From Candidatus Aminicenans sakinawicola JGI OTU-1 (GTDB lineage: Bacteria > Acidobacteriota > Aminicenantia > Aminicenantales > Aminicenantaceae), in NCBI GenBank assembly GCA_000493965.1, contig AWNV01000022.1, positions 1-44,249 of the forward strand: DNA of 44,249 bases. The letters run 5' to 3'. Shown here one piece after another: positions 33,846-42,187 of this stretch; positions within the stretch are counted from its first letter, which is position 1; the number at the start of each line of letters is the position of its first letter. Made by a program: the position numbers and the translations under genes. Under the pieces are notes generated by a model. That model ran no database searches, was not told the DNA's origin, and worked only from the letters and a program-made list of their open reading frames with translations.

Positions 33846-34046
33846 AATCTTAAAAACCCAATTCTCATTTACAAGAGAGCGAATCTAGATCTAATCCTAG
33901 CGGAACAGGAACTGTCTGCTGACACAAAAGCAAATATAAAGTAAGGAGAGCTAGAAGGTGTAGAACTTTTCATTTTTGGGGCACTGACTGAATTTTCAGC
34001 AACAAATGAGGGCAGAGGCCCAACTAAGATCCACCTCGTTTATTGA
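33846..34046 (+). pseudogene. CsgG-like (curli assembly) domain remnant
   Basis: One frame reads PILIYKRANLDLILAEQEL, SADTKANIK, a TAA stop at 33942, then GELEGVELFIFGALTEFSA and TNEGRGPTKI, ending at 34044. This resembles the CsgG/LpoB-type lipoprotein core, in which a 'ERxNLDxILxEQ' stretch is followed by 'G-LLGVDxLVxGxVTEF'. The link between the two blocks is shorter than usual, and start and end are absent, so it is a decayed internal piece. The call rests on pattern memory; a profile search would decide it. Confidence 0.5.
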
Positions 34047-34057
34047 TATTTCTTTCC

Positions 34058-34080
34058 CTTTCCTCTAGGATGGAGGAAAG
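34058..34080 (+). promoter_or_regulatory. Leader hairpin before alpha-2-macroglobulin gene
   Basis: CTTTCCTC (34058-34065) pairs exactly with GAGGAAAG (34073-34080). It lies 23 bases before the ATG at 34104 and hides a GGAGG-like sequence. The working site is probably AAGGA just downstream. No T-run follows. Confidence 0.35.
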
Positions 34081-34103
34081 CATTCGATGAAGGAATAAGC
34101 TAA

Positions 34104-37100
34104 ATGAGAAGAAAATTTTTTATTTTGTTATTTGCAATTGGCATATTGATTCTTCTTCCTGCCTGCAAGAATAAGCAAGAAGAAACTAATATGCCAGCTA
34201 TGGCTAAGGATCCTCAAGTCGGAGACCTCCATGTAACATTTGTCACTCCCAAAGGAAGCACATCAGCTCCCCATGAAACAGAAATGATTGTGGTCGTTTT
34301 TAACCAACCTATGATACCTTTAGAAGCTCTTTCCGAAAGTAAGCCTTCTCTACTAAAAATTGATCCTCCTTTTCCTGGGAAATGGCGCTGGCTGAATAAA
34401 AAAACTCTGACTTTCACTCCTGAAAAACGATTTCCCTTCGCTACTGAAATCAAGGCCACAATTCCTGCTGGAACAAAATCCTTTCAGGGTTCCACTCTCC
34501 AAGAAGATTTCAGCTGGACATTCCGCACAATTCTTCCGTACCTTACCAGCTATTTACCTAACAATAACCAAAAATGGGTCAGGCTCGATTATCAAATTCT
34601 CCTTGTCTTTAATCAATCTATCCGAAAAGATGAAGCTAGAGATTTCCTATCTCTAATCGAAGTCAATAAGATAAACAAAGAAACTCCTATTGCTTTCACC
34701 ATAACTTCCCCCTCAGAGAAACGATTGGCAGAAGAAAACATCAAAGCTCCTCCTGATGAAGTCCTTTTGATCGTGCCAGAAGAAAAGCTAAAACTCGAGT
34801 CTTCTTACTATGTTGAAGTTAAAGCAGGTCTTCCCAGCCAAGAAGGACCTCTGGGGATGGAAAAAAGCCATCTTTTTAAATTTGAGACCTACAGGAAATT
34901 CAAATTTGAAAAATTGGATGTGAAGGAAAAGCACAATCCTTACTCGCCTCTTCCTTTTCATTTTACCAATCCAGTTACATACAGCGATTTTGTAAATAAA
35001 ATTCGCTTCGAACCTTCCATTATAATTCCAGACTATTATCTTAGCTGGGACCAACCCAATTCAATTCTCTGGATGTCAGTTCCCTTAGAACCAGAGACAA
35101 AATATACCTTGTGGATTGATCCCGATTTAGAAGATGAATTTGGAAACAAACTGGGAAAGCAAGTCAAACTCAAATTCCTTACTTCTCCTTATCCTCTTTC
35201 CGTTACTATGAACACCGGCCACGGAATCATAGAAGCCTACGGAGACCAACGTCATCCCCTATATGCCGTGAATGCGAAAGAAACGTTTCTCCAAGGTGCA
35301 AAAGTGAAGAAAGAGGAGGTCATTCCTCTTCTTTTGGTAAAGAATATATTCTGGTCCAGCGAAAATATTTCTAAAAAAAATTTTTTTCAATTGGAAAAAA
35401 TAATAAGCCTATCTGGACAACGAAATAAAAGACAGATTTTTCCAATAGAGTTAAAAGAGCTCCTTGGTGATAAATATGGCCTGGTTTTTCTCCAGCTCGA
35501 TACTTACATGCCTAAAAAATGGGACCGATATCCTAAAACATTTCTCCAGGTGACAGATATTGGAATATCAGGGAAGTTTTCTCCGGAAAATAACCTCATT
35601 TGGGTAACCGAACTCAAGACAGGCCAGCCAATATCAGGTGCTGCTGTCGAAATCAGAGATGACCTCAATAAAATTCGCTGGCAGGGAAAAACGGATAAAG
35701 AAGGAAAAGTCCTAGCCCCGGGATGGAAGCCCTTGGGTATAAAAAGCAAAAACAAATGGATTAAACCTCGTCAGTGGGTTTTTGTCAGCCACGAGAAAGA
35801 CTTGGCTTTCACTTCATCTGAATGGAATACAGGAATCTATCCTTACCGCTTTGATATCCAGTACGACTGGAGACCTCAACCATTAGAAATTCAAGGTTAT
35901 ATCTTTACAGAGAAAGGAATCTATAGAGCTGGGGAAAAAGTTTATATGAAGGGAATTATCAGGAAGAGGGAGAAGGGAGAGTGGCATCTTCCTTTCATCC
36001 GAGAGATAGAGTGTGAAATTTTGGACCCATTTCGAAAGAGTGTTTTCAAAAAGAAAGTCGACCTCGACTCCTATGGTTCTTTTGCCTTTGACTTCGAGAC
36101 AGGAGAAAAAGCCTCTTTAGGCGATTATCAGATCAAGGGTAAAATCCCTTCCCTCATCAAAAGCGAAAAACCCATTACACTCTCCAGCTCTTTTCGAGTG
36201 GAAGCGTTCCGGCCAGCAAGATTCAAAGTCCATCTCCAGACTATTAAAAAATATTTTGTCTTCGGCGAAACCTATCAGGCTGAAGTAAAGGCAAATTATC
36301 TTTTCGGCGGAACAATGACCAATCAAAAACTCTCATGGCATCTTCGACTTAACTCTACTTCCTTTTCTCCTCCGGGCAATGAAGGCTATATCTTCGGTAA
36401 TAAGATTGATCGTTGGCTTGATTTAGGGAAAGAAAAGAGCCGCCTTATCTCTTCTGGTGACTCTACTCTGGACAGTAAAGGTGACTTCAAGCTGTCTTCA
36501 AAACTTATTCCCGAAAAAGAAAAAGATTCTGTGCTTGTCACTCTGGAGGCTACAGTTGAAGGACCCAGTCGCCGCACTATATCCAACCGCATTCAAACTC
36601 TAGTCCACCGCGGCCAATATTATATCGGCTTAAAGCCCAGTACTACCTTTTTAAAGAAAGGAAAGGAGCTTGAAGTCAATCTCATAACCGTAAGCCCAGA
36701 AGGAGTAATCGTCCCCAGGAAAGAACTCCGGTTAGAACTCATAAGAAGAGAATGGCATTCGGTTAGAAAAAGGTCAGTGGGAGGCATGTACCGCTGGGTA
36801 AGTGAAAAAAAGGATATTGAAATAGCTGCTCAAACCATTCAAACAGAAAATGAGCCTCAGAAAGTCTCTTTCCTTCCTGAAAAATCCGGATTTTACCTCC
36901 TGCGAGCAGAAGGAAAGGACAGCCTGAATAATAAAATCATGACTACAACCTACTGCTATATAACGGGAAAAGATTATATTCCATGGGAAAGACGTAATGA
37001 CGATACAATAGAGCTTGTCGCAGACAGAAAGGAATACCACCCAGGAGACGTGGCAAAGATCCTGGTAAAATCGCCTTACGAGAAGGCAAAAGCCTTAGTT

Positions 37101-39773
37101 ACAGTGGAAAGAGATCTAATTCTCGAAAACAAAATCCTCGAAATCGAGGGGAACTCTGATGAGATAGAAATCCCTCTCCTTTCCGATTACATTCCTAACG
37201 TTTTTGTCTCCATCCTTATTGTTCAGGGTCGAACCTCTCCACTGGTGGCTGAAAAAGATGAAGATATCGGAAAGCCCTCATTCAAAATCGGTTATATTAA
37301 TCTTAAGGTTGATCCATCAGAAAAACGACTTGACATCGACATTCAAAAAGAGATGGAGGTTTATAAACCTAGAGATGAAGTCCATCTCAAATTGAAGGTC
37401 AAAGACTGGAAGGGAAATGGCACTCAAGCCTGTATTTCTTTAGCAGTTGTAGATCTGGGCGTCCTCAATCTTATTGGCTACAAGACTCCCGACCCTTTTT
37501 CCTTCTTCTATTCTCAGAGACCCTTATCAGTCCAGACCTCAGACACAAGGTTCCATCTGATAGGAGAAAGGAAATATGGGGAAAAAGGAGAGGATGTAAG
37601 CGGCGGAGGCCTTGAGATGAGGAAAGCAGGCGCTCCTCTCATTCTTCAAGAAGTTGAGCTTCGGGGAGAGTTTAAGTCCACAGCCTATTGGAATCCTTCT
37701 ATTTTAACAGATAAGGAAGGCAATGCATCGCTTTCTTTCATCCTCCCTGATAACCTCACAACTTTTCGCATAATGGCCACAGCTCAAACCACTGATTCCC
37801 GATTTGGACGAGCTCAATCTGATTTTCGCAGCTCAAAACCCCTTCTCCTTCTTCCAGCATTGCCACGATTTGCACGCAGGGGCGATAAATTTAAAGGAGG
37901 GGTAACCATCCACAATAACTCCTCAAAAAAAGGGAATGTTTCTCTAAGCTGTGAAGCGCAGGGAATTTCTTTACTCGATAAAAATAACATCCGCAGTTTT
38001 TATCTGGCTCCTGGAGAGTCAAAAGAGGTTCTTTATTCTTTTGAGGCCGGAAAGCCAGGAAAAGCCTCGCTCACCTTTCGGGCACAGATGGGAAAAGAGA
38101 CAGACGGCCTTGACTTATCTTTTCCCTTAAAAGTGCCCCGCCCAAGCGAAACAGTTGCTTTTTTAGAAAAGGCCACAAAATCTATAGAAGAAAGAATAAA
38201 AATTCCTGATAATATTTATGCTTCAGAAAGTAAAATCGAAGTCTCAGCCTCATCAAGCGCCCTTTCAGGTCTTAGGGGGTGTGTCGATTATCTCACTTCA
38301 TATCCTTATCTCTGTCTCGAACAGCGCCTTTCCTCTATCCTTCCTTACCTTGTTGCTTCTGATGTTATCCTTGATTTCAATCTAAGCCGGCTCGAATCAA
38401 AGGAAATACAAGATTATGTCCAAGATACTCTTCATGAGATCTATGGTTATCAGAGAGAAAATGGAGGCTTTAGCTTATGGCCTGATTCTACCCATGAGTC
38501 TCCTTTTCTCACCTGTTATGCTGTCTTTTCCTTAGCTAAAGCAAAAAAAGCTGGCTACAAAGTTGACGTACAGCGGCTGGAGAATGCTTCAGTTTATCTT
38601 AAAAATCTTCTTCGTCAAAGACTAAATAAGAAAAATTACCCTTACAGCTTAAGGAGCTGGAAAACAATCCATGCTTTTGCTCTCTATAGTTTAGCCCTCC
38701 TTAATAAGCCAGAACCATCTTATGCTGAAAAACTATATACAGAAAGAGAAGAGCTGTCCCTGTTCGGCAAAACACTCCTCCTTAAAGCTCTTTTTATGGG
38801 GAAAGCTCCTCAGAGCACTCAGAATTCCTTACTTGACGAGTTGCTGAACAAAATCAAAGTCACACCGACCGAAGCTCACTTTGAAGACGATGAGGGAAGA
38901 GGTAGAGGCTGGCTTTATTCATCCACTACACGTACTACCGCTTTCGTTCTTCAGAGCATGATTGAGATTGGCTCAGACAACATCCTCATCCCCGCTGCTG
39001 CCCGCTGGCTTATCAAGAAAAGGAAGGCAAACTCCTGGAATTCAACTCAGGATAATTTTTTTGTTTTCTATGCTCTTAACGACTTTTACCGTCAATATGA
39101 AAATATTAAGCCAGATTTTAAAGTTAAAATTTCTCTAGAGAGAAAAGATCTTCTCCAAGAAATTTTCCGAGATGAAAGGAACAAAATTGTTTCAGCAGAG
39201 ACCTCTTTGGCTCCCTTCTCGCCTGGAAAAATCATTCCTTTAAAAGTCAATATGGAAGGAAAAGGAACAGTCTATTACGAAACAAGGATGACTTATGTCC
39301 CCAAGTACAGGTTGAATCCTCAAGATGAAGGCTTTGGCATCTCTAAGGAAATCCTCTCGCTGGATGGAAAACCTCTCGAATCCATCAAAGCCGGATCACT
39401 CGTAATTGTCAGGCTACGGATTGTTGTTCCAAAAGAAAGCCTTTTTGTTGTTGTCGACGACCCTCTTCCCGCAGGACTTGAAGCTGTCAATCCAACTTTT
39501 CTGACTGAAAGCAGAGAAGCAATGGGCAGACTGGAACAGTTGGAGGGGAGAAATAGAAGAATATGGTGGAAAGGCTTTAACCATATCGAACTCCATGATG
39601 ATAGAGTTCTTCTTTTTGCCGATTCTCTAAACCCTGGAATCCACACCCACAGCTATCTGGCTCGGGCTTTAACTTTTGGAACCTTCCAGGCTCCTGGAAC
39701 AAAAGTAGAGGAGATGTACTCCCCTGAAGTTTTTGGAAGAAGCGAAGAACTTGTAATCAAAATATCAAAGTGA
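34104..39773 (+). CDS. Bacterial alpha-2-macroglobulin lipoprotein with thioester
   Basis: 1889 residues. The lipoprotein signal ends in LLPAC (Cys at about 21), so it is anchored in a membrane facing the periplasm. Macroglobulin-like beta domains (about 40-1150) include an MG1-type Ig fold near 40-140. The alpha-2-macroglobulin core follows, with KSTAYWNPSILTDKEG and the thioester motif C1404-L-E-Q1407. The thioester-containing helical toroid continues to about 1660 (GGFSLWPDSTHESP). The protein traps and covalently tags attacking proteases. The last residue codons overlap the next start by four bases (GTGA), and the partner there is PBP1C, the classic pairing seen for YfhM/PbpC in Escherichia coli. 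A hairpin is in the leader. Confidence 0.95.
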   Translation: MRRKFFILLFAIGILILLPACKNKQEETNMPAMAKDPQVGDLHVTFVTPKGSTSAPHETEMIVVVFNQPMIPLEALSESKPSLLKIDPPFPGKWRWLNKKTLTFTPEKRFPFATEIKATIPAGTKSFQGSTLQEDFSWTFRTILPYLTSYLPNNNQKWVRLDYQILLVFNQSIRKDEARDFLSLIEVNKINKETPIAFTITSPSEKRLAEENIKAPPDEVLLIVPEEKLKLESSYYVEVKAGLPSQEGPLGMEKSHLFKFETYRKFKFEKLDVKEKHNPYSPLPFHFTNPVTYSDFVNKIRFEPSIIIPDYYLSWDQPNSILWMSVPLEPETKYTLWIDPDLEDEFGNKLGKQVKLKFLTSPYPLSVTMNTGHGIIEAYGDQRHPLYAVNAKETFLQGAKVKKEEVIPLLLVKNIFWSSENISKKNFFQLEKIISLSGQRNKRQIFPIELKELLGDKYGLVFLQLDTYMPKKWDRYPKTFLQVTDIGISGKFSPENNLIWVTELKTGQPISGAAVEIRDDLNKIRWQGKTDKEGKVLAPGWKPLGIKSKNKWIKPRQWVFVSHEKDLAFTSSEWNTGIYPYRFDIQYDWRPQPLEIQGYIFTEKGIYRAGEKVYMKGIIRKREKGEWHLPFIREIECEILDPFRKSVFKKKVDLDSYGSFAFDFETGEKASLGDYQIKGKIPSLIKSEKPITLSSSFRVEAFRPARFKVHLQTIKKYFVFGETYQAEVKANYLFGGTMTNQKLSWHLRLNSTSFSPPGNEGYIFGNKIDRWLDLGKEKSRLISSGDSTLDSKGDFKLSSKLIPEKEKDSVLVTLEATVEGPSRRTISNRIQTLVHRGQYYIGLKPSTTFLKKGKELEVNLITVSPEGVIVPRKELRLELIRREWHSVRKRSVGGMYRWVSEKKDIEIAAQTIQTENEPQKVSFLPEKSGFYLLRAEGKDSLNNKIMTTTYCYITGKDYIPWERRNDDTIELVADRKEYHPGDVAKILVKSPYEKAKALVTVERDLILENKILEIEGNSDEIEIPLLSDYIPNVFVSILIVQGRTSPLVAEKDEDIGKPSFKIGYINLKVDPSEKRLDIDIQKEMEVYKPRDEVHLKLKVKDWKGNGTQACISLAVVDLGVLNLIGYKTPDPFSFFYSQRPLSVQTSDTRFHLIGERKYGEKGEDVSGGGLEMRKAGAPLILQEVELRGEFKSTAYWNPSILTDKEGNASLSFILPDNLTTFRIMATAQTTDSRFGRAQSDFRSSKPLLLLPALPRFARRGDKFKGGVTIHNNSSKKGNVSLSCEAQGISLLDKNNIRSFYLAPGESKEVLYSFEAGKPGKASLTFRAQMGKETDGLDLSFPLKVPRPSETVAFLEKATKSIEERIKIPDNIYASESKIEVSASSSALSGLRGCVDYLTSYPYLCLEQRLSSILPYLVASDVILDFNLSRLESKEIQDYVQDTLHEIYGYQRENGGFSLWPDSTHESPFLTCYAVFSLAKAKKAGYKVDVQRLENASVYLKNLLRQRLNKKNYPYSLRSWKTIHAFALYSLALLNKPEPSYAEKLYTEREELSLFGKTLLLKALFMGKAPQSTQNSLLDELLNKIKVTPTEAHFEDDEGRGRGWLYSSTTRTTAFVLQSMIEIGSDNILIPAAARWLIKKRKANSWNSTQDNFFVFYALNDFYRQYENIKPDFKVKISLERKDLLQEIFRDERNKIVSAETSLAPFSPGKIIPLKVNMEGKGTVYYETRMTYVPKYRLNPQDEGFGISKEILSLDGKPLESIKAGSLVIVRLRIVVPKESLFVVVDDPLPAGLEAVNPTFLTESREAMGRLEQLEGRNRRIWWKGFNHIELHDDRVLLFADSLNPGIHTHSYLARALTFGTFQAPGTKVEEMYSPEVFGRSEELVIKISK

Positions 39774-42031
39774 AGCTCATAAAAAAGATTTCTATTTTAC
39801 TTCTTTTACTAGTCCTGCTGCTTTTCTTTGCCTCCCTTTACCTTCCTTTTCCAAAGCAAAGACTAAGCCCTTCTCCCTTGATTTCTCTTCGTCTTGTTGA
39901 CCGCAATAACACATTGCTCAGAGAAGTCCTATCTGATGAAGGTGGCCGCTGCCGCTGGGCTCAGCTTAAACAGGTCTCCCCTTATCTTCTCAAGGCAACA
40001 GTTGCTGCAGAAGATAAACATTTTTTTCTCCACCCTGGAGTCAATCCTCTTGCTATTTTACGTGCCCTACTACAGAACATAAAAGAGAAAAAAATTGTAT
40101 CCGGTGCCTCTACCATCACTCAACAGTTGGTGAGAAACATCTATCATCATCATCGAAATGTGTTTTCAAAAATCTTCGAAGTTTGGCTAGCTTTAAGAAT
40201 GGAGCGAACGCTCAGAAAAGAGGAAATCCTAGTTCAATACCTTAACCGCATTGGCTACGGGAATCAAACCTACGGCATCGAAGCTGCTTCCAGCCTTTAT
40301 TTCGATAAACAGGCCTCAGATCTCAGCCTGGCTGAGGCCGCTTTTTTGGCAGGGCTTCCCCGTTCCCCTTTGCAACTTAATCCCTACCGAAATTTCTCTC
40401 TGGCAAAAAAAAGACAAACAGAAATTCTAAAGAAAATGTATGACCTGGAATTTATTGATAAAGATGAGCTGAAGAGGGCTTCAGAAGAAAAAATCTATGT
40501 TTGCTCTGAAAAAGAAAAATTCTGCGCTCCTCACTTCTGTGATTTTATCCTCCAAAGAATATCGACCTCAGAACGAAGAAAATTGAGCACAATCAAGACT
40601 ACCCTTGACTATTCACTCCAAAAAAAGGTCGAGGCATTAGTTAAAAACCATATTCTATCCTTAGAATCGAGGGGAATCTCAAATGCTGCCGTCATTGTTT
40701 TGGATAACGAAAGTGGAGAGATCTTAGCAATGGTTGGTTCAAAAGATTTTTTTGATTATGACCATGGAGGCCAAGTCAATGGAGCTTACTCCCTACGTCA
40801 GCCAGGATCTACTCTAAAGCCCTTCACCTATGGCCTGGCTCTGGAAAGAGGGATGACGGCAGCCACAATTGTTGAAGATGCTGAAATTCAACTCGTAACT
40901 CCTCAAGGAATATACAGCCCTAAAAACTATGACCGAAATTTCCATGGTCCCATTCGGATAAGAAGCGCTCTAGCCTGTTCTTACAATGTTCCTGCTGTCT
41001 CAGTACTCCAGACTATAGGCCCTGATCTGCTCTATTTAAGGCTAAAAGACCTTGGCTTTAAAAGCCTTAAGAAAAGTCCAAGCTTCTATGGAGTTGGGTT
41101 GACTCTTGGTAATGGAGAAGTAACTCTATTAGAGCTGGTAAGGGCTTATGCAGCTCTGGCACGAGGTGGAATTTATTTTAATGAAAAATCCATTCTTAGC
41201 CTAATCGACATCAATAAAAAGCAGAAAATCATCCCTAAAAGTTCAAGACATCGACGAATATTTTCCCCTCAGACTGCTTATATTCTGACCCATATTCTAG
41301 CAGACAATGACGCTCGTATTCCTTCTTTTGGATACAATTCTCCCCTAAATCTGCCTTTCCCCTGTGCTGCAAAAACAGGAACTTCCAAGGATTTCAGAGA
41401 TAATTGGACAACAGGCTATACACATAAATATTCAGTCGGAGTTTGGGTCGGAAACTTCGACGGAAAACCCATGCACAAAGTTTCAGGAATAACCGGATGC
41501 GGCCCTCTCTTTAGAGATGTCATGCTTCTTTTGTCAGGAAAAGATTCGGGAGCACTATTCAAAGAGCCTGAAAATTTAGTGCACAAAAATATTTGTCCTT
41601 TGAGTGGAAAACTTTCCAGCTCATCATGTCCAGGGTACACAGAAGAAATATTCATAAAAGGGACAGAGCCTCACAATATTTGCACTCTTCACAAAAAGGA
41701 CACAATTCTTCTCAAAAAAGAGAATTTCATTCCATCCGAAAAAAGTCCTCTTAAGATTGAAATCTCTTTTCCGGCAGATGGAGCTATCTTTAAAATAGAC
41801 CCGATTCTCCCTCAAGCATATCAAACCATCAAACTTAAAGCTTGCTTACCTGATGGCTTTGGGATTACGAGAATAGAATGGATTGTAAATGAGGAGAAAA
41901 TTGGTGTTTCTCATTTCCCCTTTTCTATTTCTTGGCAACTAAGGCCAGGTTCTTATTCAATTAAAGCTACGATCTATAAAGGAAATAAAAAATTCGAAAG
42001 CCGTCCGGTAAAAATCAGAGTTTTATCATAA
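39770..42031 (+). CDS. pbpC: Penicillin-binding protein 1C
   Basis: 753 residues starting at GTG, with the GTGA overlap coupling it to the macroglobulin gene. One membrane anchor (about 5-24) precedes the GT51 transglycosylase domain (about 50-230), with AAEDKHFFLHPG, ASTITQQLVR and RKEEILVQYLNRIGYG. The transpeptidase domain (about 290-570) has S347-T-L-K, S404-Y-N and K535-T-G-T-S, all catalytic motifs intact. A BiPBP_C-type domain closes it (about 660-750). It polymerises and cross-links peptidoglycan; with its partner it is thought to repair the wall and guard against proteases after outer-membrane breach. No terminator was found after the stop. Confidence 0.95.
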   Translation: MKLIKKISILLLLLVLLLFFASLYLPFPKQRLSPSPLISLRLVDRNNTLLREVLSDEGGRCRWAQLKQVSPYLLKATVAAEDKHFFLHPGVNPLAILRALLQNIKEKKIVSGASTITQQLVRNIYHHHRNVFSKIFEVWLALRMERTLRKEEILVQYLNRIGYGNQTYGIEAASSLYFDKQASDLSLAEAAFLAGLPRSPLQLNPYRNFSLAKKRQTEILKKMYDLEFIDKDELKRASEEKIYVCSEKEKFCAPHFCDFILQRISTSERRKLSTIKTTLDYSLQKKVEALVKNHILSLESRGISNAAVIVLDNESGEILAMVGSKDFFDYDHGGQVNGAYSLRQPGSTLKPFTYGLALERGMTAATIVEDAEIQLVTPQGIYSPKNYDRNFHGPIRIRSALACSYNVPAVSVLQTIGPDLLYLRLKDLGFKSLKKSPSFYGVGLTLGNGEVTLLELVRAYAALARGGIYFNEKSILSLIDINKKQKIIPKSSRHRRIFSPQTAYILTHILADNDARIPSFGYNSPLNLPFPCAAKTGTSKDFRDNWTTGYTHKYSVGVWVGNFDGKPMHKVSGITGCGPLFRDVMLLLSGKDSGALFKEPENLVHKNICPLSGKLSSSSCPGYTEEIFIKGTEPHNICTLHKKDTILLKKENFIPSEKSPLKIEISFPADGAIFKIDPILPQAYQTIKLKACLPDGFGITRIEWIVNEEKIGVSHFPFSISWQLRPGSYSIKATIYKGNKKFESRPVKIRVLS

Positions 42032-42187
42032 CTATTTTTTAAAAAAAAAGAGGTTATAAGTTGGCACAGCCTAACTACAATTTCCAAATTTACCCATGTA
42101 TTATCAGTTTATTTTTTTGGTGGTGAAAAGGAGGAGAAAGGCCGATGCGAGAAAAGTAAAGACCTCAAAGGCAAGGAAGAGAAAGTG

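Noticed and set aside
42065..42080. TTGGCAC resembling a sigma-54 -24 element
   Set aside because: The -12 position is CT instead of GC at the required spacing, and no plus-strand gene follows.
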